From DATKPC01 sp035524275 (GTDB taxonomy: Bacteria; Pseudomonadota; Gammaproteobacteria; Burkholderiales; Burkholderiaceae_F), in contig DATKPC010000074.1 in NCBI GenBank assembly GCA_035524275.1, positions 1 to 35,416 on the forward strand: a DNA stretch of 35,416 bases, in the 5' to 3' direction. A program made the translations under genes and the position numbers. The notes under the pieces were generated by a model, which was not told where the DNA came from, ran no database searches, and worked only from the letters and a program-made list of their open reading frames with translations. This document shows, one piece after another, positions 15,766 to 23,833 of this stretch (position 1 is its first letter; the number at the start of each line of letters is the position of its first letter).

Positions 15766-16568
15766 CGGCGCCGATTCCCTGGCCGTACCCGCGCGTCCTC
15801 GCGCATCGCGGCGGCGGGACGCTGGCGCCGGAAAACACGCTCGCCGCGATACGGGTGGGCTTCGAGCACGGCTTCACGGCGATCGAATGCGACGCGATGC
15901 TCGCGGCCGATCGCGTACCGGTGCTGATCCACGACCCCGTGCTGGAGCGCACGACCAGCGGCCGCGGCGAGGTCGCGGCCGCTGGGTCGGCCGAAATGGC
16001 CGCGCTCGACGCCGGCAGCTGGTTCGCGCCGCGTTTCGCCGGCGAGCCGGTGCCGACGCTCGCGGCGGCGATGGACCTGTGCGCGTCGATGCGGATCTGG
16101 ATGAACATCGAGATCAAGCCGTCGCCCGGGCGCGAGGCCGAGACCGGTGCCGTCGTCGCGGGCGATGTCGCGCGGCGCTGGCGCGATGGCGGCGCCGAGC
16201 CTGACGCCTCGTCGCGCGCGGCGCGCGCCGGCTTGGCGCGCGCCGGCGCGCCGCTGTTGTCGTCGTTCTCGACCGCCGCGCTCGCTGCGGCGCGCCGCGC
16301 CGCGCCGCGGCTGCCGCTCGGATGGCTGTGCGAGGCTCCCCCGGACGACTGGCTCGCACGGATCCGCGACCTCGACGTCGAGGCGCTCCATTGCTGGCAC
16401 GGCGCGCTCGACGAACGCTTGGCACGCGACGTCCGCGAGGCCGGCTACTGGCTGTTCTGCTACACGGTCAACGACGCGCAGCGTGCCGCGCAACTCTTCG
16501 CCTGGGGCATCGATGCGCTGTGCACGGACCGGCTCGATGTCGTGCGCCCCGTCGACCCGCGTCGCTGA
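15762..16568 (+). CDS. ugpQ: Glycerophosphodiester phosphodiesterase (UgpQ-like)
   Basis: This is a 268-aa cytoplasmic TIM-barrel phosphodiesterase that splits glycerophosphodiesters into glycerol-3-phosphate and an alcohol. YPRVLAHRGGGTLAPENTLAA, with catalytic H15, VLIHDPVLERTTSGRG, the metal-binding NIEIKP and the terminal WGIDALCTDRLD follow E. coli UgpQ closely. There is no signal peptide. The GTG at 15762 overlaps the previous stop (GTGA); upstream in-frame codons are shadows. UgpQ usually accompanies a ugpBAEC transporter, which is absent; here it closes the acyl operon, hinting at phospholipid turnover. A low-complexity Ala/Arg stretch (about residues 145-165) interrupts the barrel relative to the E. 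coli protein. Confidence 0.92.
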   Translation: MTAPIPWPYPRVLAHRGGGTLAPENTLAAIRVGFEHGFTAIECDAMLAADRVPVLIHDPVLERTTSGRGEVAAAGSAEMAALDAGSWFAPRFAGEPVPTLAAAMDLCASMRIWMNIEIKPSPGREAETGAVVAGDVARRWRDGGAEPDASSRAARAGLARAGAPLLSSFSTAALAAARRAAPRLPLGWLCEAPPDDWLARIRDLDVEALHCWHGALDERLARDVREAGYWLFCYTVNDAQRAAQLFAWGIDALCTDRLDVVRPVDPRR

Positions 16569-16637
16569 CGCCCTTGTCTTCCTCGTCGTCCCCGCGGCCT
16601 TCCCGCAACGCTGGACGCGCCCGGCGGCGGGACGCGC

Positions 16638-16651
16638 TTGACGCAGGTCAA
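16638..16651 (+). promoter_or_regulatory. FNR-type box upstream of ccoI
   Basis: TTGACGCAGGTCAA has the perfect half-sites TTGAC and GTCAA around four bases. Its centre (16644.5) is 61.5 bases before a start predicted from the GATAAT at 16694-16699, the class I FNR position. fnr is encoded in this window. The consensus half-site is TTGAT, so affinity may be lower. Confidence 0.65.
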
Positions 16652-16693
16652 CGCGGCGCGCGCCGGCCGCGACGAGACGCCGCGAGCGCGGAC

Positions 16694-16699
16694 GATAAT
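16694..16699 (+). promoter_or_regulatory. Probable -10 element of ccoI
   Basis: GATAAT matches five of six -10 positions and lies in an AT-rich island (GATAATCATT) 73 bp before the ccoI ATG. No good -35 is present, as expected of an activator-dependent promoter. Confidence 0.5.
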
Positions 16700-16771
16700 C
16701 ATTCGGTCCGGCGTGTCGGGCAGGCCCTTGCGCGCCGATCGATCCGGCGCGTCGGCCGGGAAGGACAGGCG

Positions 16772-19252
16772 ATGGCGGCTCCGGTGCTGCGGAAGGCAAA
16801 GCAATTCGATGGGCCGTCGGCGCCGGCGGACGCTTCGGCCGGCGCGTGCGACCACTGCGGCGATTCGCTTGCCGGGTTGCGCACCGTCGAACGCGACATC
16901 GACGGCCGGCGCTGGCGCTTCTGCTGCCAGGGATGCGCGTTCATCGCCGAACAACTGGCCCTCGTCGCGAAGGGCGGCGCCGGGGTCGAAGCCGGGCGCG
17001 AACCCGCGGCGACGGCCGACCCGGTGGGGGCCGTCGAACGCTGCCAGCTCGACGTCGACGGCATGGTGTGCAGCGCGTGCGCCCTGTTGATCGAGCACCG
17101 GGTGCGCGCTCTCGAGGGCGTCACGCGCGCGCGCGTCGACTTCGGCGCGCAGCGCCTGGCGGTGGAGTACCAGCCGCAGCGCGTCGCGCCGAAAGACATC
17201 GACGCGCTGCTGCGCCGGTTGGGGTACAAGGCCGCGACGGATCCGGCCCGCCGCCGGCGCGCCGAGCGCGTCGGCCTCCTCCGCGTGCTGATCGCGTGGC
17301 TCGCGATGATGCAGGTCATGATGCTCGCGACGCCGGCGTATTTCGCGGCGCCCGGCGACATTTCCGCGGACATCGCGCAGCTCCTGCGCATCGGGCAGTG
17401 CGTCCTCGCGGTGCCCGTCGCGGTGTTCTGCGCCGTCCCGCTGTGGCGCGCCGCGTGGAGCCAGATTCGGGTCGGGCGCATCGGGATGGACCTGCCGATC
17501 GTCCTTGGGCTCGCGGTCGCCTTCATCGCCAGCGTCGTGGCCACGTGGCGAGGCGAGGGCGCCGTCTACTTCGACTCGGTGACGATGTTCGTCGCGCTCG
17601 TGCTGTCGGTGCGCCTGTGGCAGGTGCGCGCGCTGTCGCGCGCCGCCGCCCATGTCGACGCGGTCACGCGGCAATCCGACCTCGTGGGGATGCGACTGGT
17701 GGCGTATCCGGAGTCGGCCGAGGCGCTGGCCGTCGAGGCCGCGCGACTCGTCGCCGGCGACCACGTCGCCATCGCGCCGGGCGCCACCGTGCCGGCGGAC
17801 GGCCGAATCGTCGAGGGGTCGACGCAGGTCTCGGTGGCCTGGCTGACCGGCGAGGCGGCGCCGCAGGCGCGAGCGTGCGGCGACGTCGTGCTGGCGGGCA
17901 GCATCAACCTGATGCAGCCGATCGTCGTCAAGGTCCGGCGGGCCGGCGAGGCGACCTCGCTTGCGGCTTTGAAGCGGCTCACGCTGGATACCGCGCAGGA
18001 GCGGCCCGCCGTCGTCGAACTGGCGAACCGCGTCGCGGTCGTGTTCCTCTGGCTCGTCCTGGCGACGACCGCGGCCACGATCGGCGGCTGGTGGCTCGTC
18101 GATCCGGCGCGCGTGTTGCCGAGCGCGATCGCGGTGCTCGTCGCGACCTGTCCGTGCGCGCTGTCGCTCGCGGCGCCTGCGGCGCTGCTTGTCGCGCAGT
18201 CCGCGCTGGCGCGGCGCGGGCTGCTGCTGTCGCGCGTCGCGGCGCTGGAGTCGCTGGCTACGATCGACGCCGTCGTCTGCGACAAGACCGGCACGCTGAC
18301 CGAGGGCGAGCCGTCGCTTGTCGGCATCGTTCCCGTCGCGGCGGCGACGGAGCGCGACGTGCTCGCGCTGTGCGCGAGCCTCGAGGCGACGGCGAACCAC
18401 CCGTTTGCGCACGCCATCCTCGCGGCGGCGCGCGCGGCAGGCATCGCGCCGCGCCGCGCGAGCGATCCGCAGTTCGTGCCGGCCTGCGGCGTGCAGGCGG
18501 TCGTCGACGGCTGCCTGCTGCGCGTGGGCGAAGCGAACTGGGCGCTGCAGATCGCGCCGGCAGCGTGGCGCGACGGGGGCACGCCGTTGGCCGCGCGCGC
18601 CGTCGCCGCCGGCCTCGGCGAGGCGAGCCTCGTGGTGCTCGCCGGCGAAGAGGGGCCGCTCGCCGTGCTCGGCATCGCCGAACGGCTGCGCGACGGCGCG
18701 CAGCGCCTCGTGGCGCAGATGCGCGGCGCAGGCCGCGAGGTGTGGCTGTTGTCGGGCGATCAGCGCCCGGCGGTCGATCGCGTCGGCCAGGCGCTCGGCC
18801 TGGACCGCGCGCATGCGATGGCGCAGCTGTCGCCGGCGACCAAGCTCGACTGGGTCATCGGGCTGCAGCGGGCGCATCGCCGCGTCGTGGTGATCGGCGA
18901 CGGCCTGAACGATGCGCCCGTGATCGCGCAGGCGGACGCCTCGATCGCGATGGCCTCGGGCGCGGACCTGGCGCAGGCGCGAGCCGACCTGATCGCGCTG
19001 CGCTCGAGCCTCGACGATGTCGGCTACGCGTTCGAGCTTTCGCGCCGCGCGATGCGCATCGTCAAGGGCAATCTGGCCTGGGCGTTCGCGTATAACGCCG
19101 TGATCATCCCGCTGGCCGCGTTGGGCCACCTCTCTCCCGCGCTGGCGGCCGCCGGCATGGCGGCAAGTTCCGCGGTCGTCGTGGCGAATGCCTTGCGCGT
19201 CGCGCGCGGCGCGGCGCCGTCCGCGGGATCGCGCGCGCCGGTCCCGGCCTGA
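16772..19252 (+). CDS. ccoI: Copper-exporting P1B-type ATPase CcoI (cbb3 assembly)
   Basis: CcoI is an 826-aa copper-transporting P-type ATPase needed to supply copper for the CcoN active site. The N-terminus has a Cys-rich domain (C26, C29, C51, C52, C55) found in CcoI/FixI proteins, then an HMA domain with GMVCSAC (C100, C103). The transmembrane CPC motif is at C460-P461-C462 (ATCPCALSLA), the phosphorylated D504 is in DKTGTLTEGE, and GDGLNDAP lies near residue 710. All catalytic motifs are intact. The start is the ATG at 16772 with AAGGA upstream; the frame is open further back to 16322 but that part overlaps ugpQ. ccoS follows after 55 bp. An FNR-type box lies upstream. Confidence 0.94.
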   Translation: MAAPVLRKAKQFDGPSAPADASAGACDHCGDSLAGLRTVERDIDGRRWRFCCQGCAFIAEQLALVAKGGAGVEAGREPAATADPVGAVERCQLDVDGMVCSACALLIEHRVRALEGVTRARVDFGAQRLAVEYQPQRVAPKDIDALLRRLGYKAATDPARRRRAERVGLLRVLIAWLAMMQVMMLATPAYFAAPGDISADIAQLLRIGQCVLAVPVAVFCAVPLWRAAWSQIRVGRIGMDLPIVLGLAVAFIASVVATWRGEGAVYFDSVTMFVALVLSVRLWQVRALSRAAAHVDAVTRQSDLVGMRLVAYPESAEALAVEAARLVAGDHVAIAPGATVPADGRIVEGSTQVSVAWLTGEAAPQARACGDVVLAGSINLMQPIVVKVRRAGEATSLAALKRLTLDTAQERPAVVELANRVAVVFLWLVLATTAATIGGWWLVDPARVLPSAIAVLVATCPCALSLAAPAALLVAQSALARRGLLLSRVAALESLATIDAVVCDKTGTLTEGEPSLVGIVPVAAATERDVLALCASLEATANHPFAHAILAAARAAGIAPRRASDPQFVPACGVQAVVDGCLLRVGEANWALQIAPAAWRDGGTPLAARAVAAGLGEASLVVLAGEEGPLAVLGIAERLRDGAQRLVAQMRGAGREVWLLSGDQRPAVDRVGQALGLDRAHAMAQLSPATKLDWVIGLQRAHRRVVVIGDGLNDAPVIAQADASIAMASGADLAQARADLIALRSSLDDVGYAFELSRRAMRIVKGNLAWAFAYNAVIIPLAALGHLSPALAAAGMAASSAVVVANALRVARGAAPSAGSRAPVPA

Positions 19253-19307
19253 GGCCCCTCGCGCCAGGGCGCCGTGGTTCGCGCGGCGCTGTCCTCCGGA
19301 GATCCCG

Positions 19308-19571
19308 ATGGAGTCGTTGTACCTTCTCATCCCGTTGTCGGTGCTCCTGGTCCTGGGAATCGGCGGCGTACTGGCGTGGGCCGTGCTGACCGGCCAGTTC
19401 GACAATCTCGATCGCGAAGGGCGCCGGATCCTGGACGAGCAGCCCGAAACCGCCGACGCTTCGGCCGCGGCGGCCGTTTCGGGCGAGGAAGGCCACGCGG
19501 CCGGCAGGGTGTTGCTGGAATCACGACCCGCCGCAGACGGCAACGCGCCAAACTCGGCCCACTTGACCTGA
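19308..19571 (+). CDS. ccoS: Cbb3 oxidase maturation protein CcoS
   Basis: This is an 87-aa single-span membrane protein. MESLYLLIPLSVLLVLGIGGVLAWAV is followed by the signature GQFDNLDREGRRIL that defines CcoS, required to insert cofactors into cbb3 oxidase. The ATG at 19308 is preceded by CCGGAG. The C-terminal 40 residues are acidic and Ala-rich and longer than the shortest CcoS proteins. It is placed between ccoI and ccoN, as is common in proteobacteria. The FNR box of the ccoN promoter overlaps its last codons. Confidence 0.92.
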   Translation: MESLYLLIPLSVLLVLGIGGVLAWAVLTGQFDNLDREGRRILDEQPETADASAAAAVSGEEGHAAGRVLLESRPAADGNAPNSAHLT

Positions 19572-19576
19572 GTCAA
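19563..19576 (+). promoter_or_regulatory. FNR-type box upstream of ccoN
   Basis: TTGACCTGAGTCAA, half-sites TTGAC and GTCAA, straddles the ccoS stop codon. Its centre is 41.5 bases before a start predicted from TAGCAT at 19599-19604, the class II FNR geometry. This would make ccoNOQP strongly induced when oxygen falls. Confidence 0.7.
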
Positions 19577-19598
19577 TCGGCCTTAAGGCTCGCCTCCT

Positions 19599-19604
19599 TA
19601 GCAT
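19599..19604 (+). promoter_or_regulatory. Probable -10 element of ccoNOQP
   Basis: TAGCAT matches four of six -10 positions and lies exactly where a class II FNR promoter would place it. The leader to the ccoN ATG would be about 170 bases. Confidence 0.45.
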
Positions 19605-19781
19605 CCATTCGTCCCCTACGGGCAACAGCGGCAGCAGCGTCGGGGCAGCCGCGTCGCCTGCTGGGAGGGGGCGACAGGCGCATGTCGTCGGCCGCTGGCA
19701 GGCACGGCGGACGACGAGAAGCGCAGGCCGCAATCGCGGTGCGGTGCCGCGGTCGTGGACATCACCACGGGAGAGAAACAG

Positions 19782-21221
19782 ATGAGTGGCAGTTCGGCGC
19801 AAGCGACCTACGAATATGGGGTCGTCCGCGCGTTCTCGGTCATGGCAGTCGTTTGGGGCATCGTCGGGATGCTGGTGGGGGTGATCATCGCCGCCGAACT
19901 GGCATGGCCCGACCTCATATCGGGCATCTCCTGGCTGAGCTACGGCCGGTTGCGCCCGCTGCACACGAACGCGGTGATCTTCGCGTTCGGTGGCTGCGCG
20001 CTCTTCGCGACGAGCTACTACGTCGTGCAGCGGACATGCCAGACGCGCCTGTTCTTGCCCGGCCTCGCCTGGTTCACGTTCTGGGGTTGGCAGGCGATCA
20101 TCGTCGCCGCCGCCGTGACGCTGCCGCTGGGCCTTACGTTCGGCAAGGAATATGCCGAGCTCGAATGGCCGATCAAGCTCGCGATCGCCGTCGTCTGGGT
20201 CAGCTACGCGGTCGTCTTCTTCGGCACCCTGGCGACGCGGCAAGTGAAGCACATCTACGTCGCCAACTGGTTCTACGGCGGGTTCATCCTCACCGTGGCC
20301 CTGTTGCACATCGTCAATAGCGCTTTCACACCCGTCTCGTTCTGGCCGCCGAAGTCCTATTCGGCGTATTCCGGCGCCCAGGACGCGATGATCCAGTGGT
20401 GGTACGGCCACAACGCGGTCGGCTTCTTCCTGACGGCCGGCTTCCTCGGGATCATGTACTACTTCGTCCCGAAGGCTGCGGGTCGCCCGGTCTACTCGTA
20501 CCGCCTGTCGGTCGTGCACTTCTGGGCGCTGATCTTCACCTACATGTGGGCCGGCCCGCACCACCTGCACTACACGGCGCTGCCGGAGTGGGCGCAGTCG
20601 CTCGGCATGGTGTTCTCGCTGATCCTGCTCGCGCCTTCGTGGGGCGGCATGATCAACGGCATCATGACGCTGTCGGGCGCGTGGCATAAGCTGCGCGAGG
20701 ACCCGATCCTGAAGTTCCTGATCGTCTCGCTCTCGTTCTACGGCATGTCGACCTTCGAAGGGCCGATGATGTCGATCAAGACGGTCAACGCGCTGTCGCA
20801 CTACACGGACTGGACCATCGGCCACGTCCACTCGGGTGCCCTCGGCTGGGTCGGGCTGGTCTCGATCGGCGCGCTGTACTACATGATCCCGCGCCTGTTT
20901 GCGCGCACCGAGATGTACTCGATGAAGCTGGTCACGGTGCACTTCTGGACGGCGACGATCGGCATCGTGCTGTACATCGCCGCGATGTGGATCGCCGGCG
21001 TGATGCAGGGCCTGATGTGGCGCGCCGTGAACGACGACGGCACGCTGACCTACACCTTCGTCGAGAGCGTCAAGGCGACCTATCCCTTCTACGTCATCCG
21101 GCTTTTCGGCGGCCTGCTGTACCTCGGCGGAATGGTGCTGATGATCTACAACGTGTTCAAGACGATCCAGGCCGGCCGCTCCGTCGACGACCAGGTTCCG
21201 CTCGCGGTTGCGCATGCCTGA
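19782..21221 (+). CDS. ccoN: Cbb3-type cytochrome c oxidase subunit I (CcoN)
   Basis: CcoN is the 479-aa catalytic haem-copper subunit that reduces oxygen to water with very high affinity and pumps protons. About twelve membrane spans are visible. Histidines expected for the haems and CuB are present, for example RPLHTNAVIFAFG, WWYGHNAVGFFL, WAGPHHLHYTALP and TDWTIGHVHSGALGW. Length is normal for CcoN. The ATG at 19782 follows GGGAGAG; an in-frame GTG at 19755 is possible but lacks such a site. It heads the ccoNOQP operon and is preceded by an FNR-type promoter. ccoO follows after 91 bp with a small GC stem-loop (GCGGCC, GCAG loop, GGCCGC at 21243-21258) in the gap. Confidence 0.97.
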   Translation: MSGSSAQATYEYGVVRAFSVMAVVWGIVGMLVGVIIAAELAWPDLISGISWLSYGRLRPLHTNAVIFAFGGCALFATSYYVVQRTCQTRLFLPGLAWFTFWGWQAIIVAAAVTLPLGLTFGKEYAELEWPIKLAIAVVWVSYAVVFFGTLATRQVKHIYVANWFYGGFILTVALLHIVNSAFTPVSFWPPKSYSAYSGAQDAMIQWWYGHNAVGFFLTAGFLGIMYYFVPKAAGRPVYSYRLSVVHFWALIFTYMWAGPHHLHYTALPEWAQSLGMVFSLILLAPSWGGMINGIMTLSGAWHKLREDPILKFLIVSLSFYGMSTFEGPMMSIKTVNALSHYTDWTIGHVHSGALGWVGLVSIGALYYMIPRLFARTEMYSMKLVTVHFWTATIGIVLYIAAMWIAGVMQGLMWRAVNDDGTLTYTFVESVKATYPFYVIRLFGGLLYLGGMVLMIYNVFKTIQAGRSVDDQVPLAVAHA

Positions 21222-21312
21222 ACGCGATCCCGCACGCCCGGCGCGGCCGCAGGGCCGCCCGGCGCGCGTGGGGTAGCGCAGCCGAACATTCGAACACAGA
21301 GGCGACAAGAAA

Positions 21313-21930
21313 ATGGCATTCAATCACGATTTCATCGAGCGCCACTCGTGGGCCTTGATCATGCTTTGCGTGCTGGTAGTCTCGGTCGGAGGGCTGGTCG
21401 AGATCGTTCCGCTGTTCTTCGACCGGCAGACCACGCAGCCGGTCGAGGGCGTCAAGCCCTACGAGCCGCTGCGCCTGGCCGGCCGCGACATCTACATCCG
21501 CGAAGGCTGCTACAACTGCCATTCGCAGATGGTGCGGCCGTTCCGCGCCGAGGCGCTTCGCTACGGCCATTATTCGGTGGCCGGCGAATCCGTCTATGAC
21601 CATCCGTTCCAATGGGGCAGCAAGCGCACCGGCCCCGACCTCGCGCGCGTCGGCGGACGCTATTCCGACGACTGGCACAGGATCCACCTGCACAACCCGC
21701 GCGACGTCGTGCCGGAATCGAACATGCCGGCCTATCCGTGGCTCGAGGCGACGGTCCTCGACGGCGCGGATGTGCCCGCGAAGATGCGCGCGCTGCGCCG
21801 CGTCGGCGTGCCTTACACCGACGCCGAGATCGCCGCGGCGACGGACCAGGTCAAGGGTCACACCGAGCAGGAAGCGCTGATCGCCTACCTGCAGGGCCTG
21901 GGCACGCAGTTGCGCGGGATCCGCCAGTAA
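21313..21930 (+). CDS. ccoO: Cbb3-type cytochrome c oxidase subunit II (CcoO)
   Basis: This is a 205-aa membrane-anchored mono-haem cytochrome c. One N-terminal span (about residues 14-36) is followed by a periplasmic domain with the haem site EGCYNCHSQMVRPF (C-x2-C-H) and, later, VVPESNMPAYPW carrying the axial methionine. It passes electrons from CcoP to CcoN. Length is typical of CcoO. The start at 21313 has AAGAAA rather than a strong ribosome site, so coupling to ccoN across the 91-bp gap is weak, and translation may depend on mRNA structure. ccoQ follows after 22 bp. Confidence 0.96.
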   Translation: MAFNHDFIERHSWALIMLCVLVVSVGGLVEIVPLFFDRQTTQPVEGVKPYEPLRLAGRDIYIREGCYNCHSQMVRPFRAEALRYGHYSVAGESVYDHPFQWGSKRTGPDLARVGGRYSDDWHRIHLHNPRDVVPESNMPAYPWLEATVLDGADVPAKMRALRRVGVPYTDAEIAAATDQVKGHTEQEALIAYLQGLGTQLRGIRQ

Positions 21931-21952
21931 CGAACCTCCGGGGGAAGCCGAC

Positions 21953-22138
21953 ATGGAAATTCTCAAGCACTTTTCGTCTGCGTTCACCGTGGTCTCGTTC
22001 GTCTCCTTCATCGCCATCGTGGCCTGGGCGTACAGCAAGGGGGCCAAGCGCGGCTTCGAGTCCGCGGCGCAGTTGCCATTCGAAGATTCGACGAGCGGCC
22101 GCTTCGACGGCAAGCGCTCGCCAGGGAGCACGCAATGA
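21953..22138 (+). CDS. ccoQ: Cbb3 oxidase small subunit CcoQ
   Basis: This 61-aa single-span protein (span about residues 9-27) has the usual CcoQ tail AYSKGAKRGFESAAQLPFED. It stabilises the CcoNOP complex. The ATG is preceded by GGGGGAAG, and the stop overlaps the ccoP start by ATGA. Confidence 0.92.
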   Translation: MEILKHFSSAFTVVSFVSFIAIVAWAYSKGAKRGFESAAQLPFEDSTSGRFDGKRSPGSTQ

Positions 22139-23091
22139 GTGATTTCACCAGCATGTTCTGGGACTATTACGTCGCCGTCATCACGCTCGTTTCCGTCGTC
22201 GGCTGCGCAATATTCCTGAAATTGCAGAGCAGGCGGCGCATCGTTCCATCGCCGTCGACCGAGAGCGATACGACGGGCCACGTCTGGGACGGCGACCTGA
22301 AGGAGTTCCACAATCCGTTGCCTCGCTGGTGGATCGGACTGTTCTACCTGACGGTCCTCTTCGCGATTCTCTACCTGGTGCTGTTCCCCGGCCTTGGCAC
22401 GCAGTACAAAGGGGCCCTGGGATGGTCCTCGATCGGTCAGTTCAAGAACGAGATGAGCACGGCCGACGCGAAGTACGCCCCGCTGTTCGAGGGCTTCCTG
22501 AAGCAGGATCTCGTGAAGGTCGCCGGCGATCCGCACGCGCGCCAGATCGGCGAGCGGATCTTCCTCAATAACTGCGCACAGTGCCATGGCAGCGACGCCC
22601 ACGGCTCGAAGGGTTTCCCGAACCTGACCGACGACGAGTGGATGTGGGGCGGGACGCCGGAGGCCATCGAGACGACGATCACCGGCGGGCGCGAAGGCGT
22701 GATGCCGGCGCTGATCGACGTCGTCGGGGGCCCGGAGGCGGTCGGCGACGTCGCCAACTACGTGCTGTCGCTGTCGGGTTCGGCCAGCGACGCGGTGCGC
22801 GCGGCGCGCGGCAAGGAGAAGTTCGTGATCTGCGCGGCGTGCCACGGCGCCGACGGCAAGGGCGGCGTCAACGTCGGCGCGCCCGACCTGACGAACAAGA
22901 TCTGGCTGTACGGCGGCAGCGTCGCGACGATCACCGAGACGATCACGCGCGGGCGCCACGGCGTGATGCCGTCATGGAAGGGCGTCCTGACGCCGGCGGA
23001 GATCCATCTCGTGGCCGCCTACGTCTATTCGCTGAGCCACGGGGCGGGTACGCCGTCGGCGGCGCTCGAGACGTCGACGAAGACGCGGTAG
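22135..23091 (+). CDS. ccoP: Cbb3-type cytochrome c oxidase subunit III (CcoP), di-haem
   Basis: This 318-aa membrane-bound di-haem cytochrome c accepts electrons from soluble c-type cytochromes or the bc1 complex. There are two N-terminal spans (about residues 9-29 and 63-83) with the CcoP motif HVWDGDLKEFHNPLPRWW between them. The haem sites NNCAQCHG and ICAACHGADGKGG follow, with methionines in GREGVMPAL and GRHGVMPSW as likely axial ligands. The two-span form matches betaproteobacterial CcoP. It is coupled to ccoQ by ATGA. A long stem-loop separates it from fixH, where ccoG is usually found. Confidence 0.96.
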   Translation: MSDFTSMFWDYYVAVITLVSVVGCAIFLKLQSRRRIVPSPSTESDTTGHVWDGDLKEFHNPLPRWWIGLFYLTVLFAILYLVLFPGLGTQYKGALGWSSIGQFKNEMSTADAKYAPLFEGFLKQDLVKVAGDPHARQIGERIFLNNCAQCHGSDAHGSKGFPNLTDDEWMWGGTPEAIETTITGGREGVMPALIDVVGGPEAVGDVANYVLSLSGSASDAVRAARGKEKFVICAACHGADGKGGVNVGAPDLTNKIWLYGGSVATITETITRGRHGVMPSWKGVLTPAEIHLVAAYVYSLSHGAGTPSAALETSTKTR

Positions 23092-23134
23092 TGTCGCGTC
23101 CGCGGTAGAGCCGTCATCCGACGTGCCGTCATGT

Positions 23135-23170
23135 TCGACGCGGGACCCCGCGGCAGCGGGTCCGCGTCGA
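23135..23170 (+). other. Long imperfect stem-loop between ccoP and fixH
   Basis: Bases 23135-23148 pair with 23158-23170 over 13 base pairs with one bulged base (left arm TCGACGCGGGACCC), loop of 9 bases. The right arm runs into a 12-bp palindrome, CGCGTCGACGCG (23163-23174). There is no T-run, so it is more likely an mRNA stability or processing element than an intrinsic terminator. Confidence 0.55.
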
Positions 23171-23192
23171 CGCGCTTCAAGGAGAGCATCGC

Positions 23193-23738
23193 ATGAGTTC
23201 CGGTTCCGTCGATCCGCTACCGTGGTACCGCGACCGGTGGCCGTGGTTCCTCATCTCGCTGCCGGCCATCGCCGTCGCATTCAGCCTGTACGCGGCGTAC
23301 CTCGCCGTGCACGGCGCCGATACCGTCATCGATGCCGACTACTACAAGCACGGCCTGGCGATCAACGAGGAACTTGACCGCGCCCACAAGGCCGAGGCGT
23401 TGGGTATCGCCGCCGACCTCGGATTCGACGGGCTGCATTCCGGCGACAGCGTGCGCGTCTCGATGACGGCGGCACACCCACCGGCCGCCGAACCCACGCT
23501 GCAGGTGCGCCTGCTGCATCCGACGCGGCCCTCGGCCGATCGCGTGGCATTGTTGTCGCGGGTCGCTGGCGGCTCCGATGATGCGCCGCAATATCTGGGG
23601 GCGTGGCAGCCGACCGAGGACGTGAACGGGCGCATTGCCTGGCGCGTCGTTATCGAAGCCAAGGCGTGGCGGCTGGAATCCGACTTGCCAGAGTCCGCCG
23701 GAATGACCGATCATCTGCGCATCGCTGCCGGCAAGTAG
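23193..23738 (+). CDS. fixH: FixH/CcoH cbb3 oxidase assembly protein
   Basis: This is a 181-aa membrane protein of the FixH family needed for cbb3 assembly. RWPWFLISLPAIAVAFSLYAAYLAV forms one span (about residues 15-39), followed by DADYYKHGLAINEELDRA, a strong FixH signature, and a periplasmic beta domain. The ATG at 23193 has AAGGAG upstream. It lies 101 bp after ccoP with a stem-loop between. In most operons ccoG/rdxA stands between ccoP and fixH; here there is no room for it. Confidence 0.9.
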   Translation: MSSGSVDPLPWYRDRWPWFLISLPAIAVAFSLYAAYLAVHGADTVIDADYYKHGLAINEELDRAHKAEALGIAADLGFDGLHSGDSVRVSMTAAHPPAAEPTLQVRLLHPTRPSADRVALLSRVAGGSDDAPQYLGAWQPTEDVNGRIAWRVVIEAKAWRLESDLPESAGMTDHLRIAAGK

Positions 23739-23833
23739 GGCTTTGTCGCCAAGGTCGTACGACCGACGCGGAATCCTGCGGATGCCTGGCGGCCATGGGC
23801 CGGCCTTGCCGGCCCCCGAGCGGAGGGTATGCG

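Noticed and set aside
9273..16568. Aryl-polyene or flexirubin biosynthesis cluster
   Set aside because: GT2, ACP, ketosynthase and thioesterase-like genes recall such clusters, but ketoreductase, dehydratase, acyltransferase and exporter genes are absent and a minus-strand ggt interrupts the region.
16460..19576. Minus-strand open frame of 1038 codons opposite ccoI
   Set aside because: Composition is dominated by Arg, Ala and Asp, no motif is seen, and ccoI on the other strand is unambiguous.
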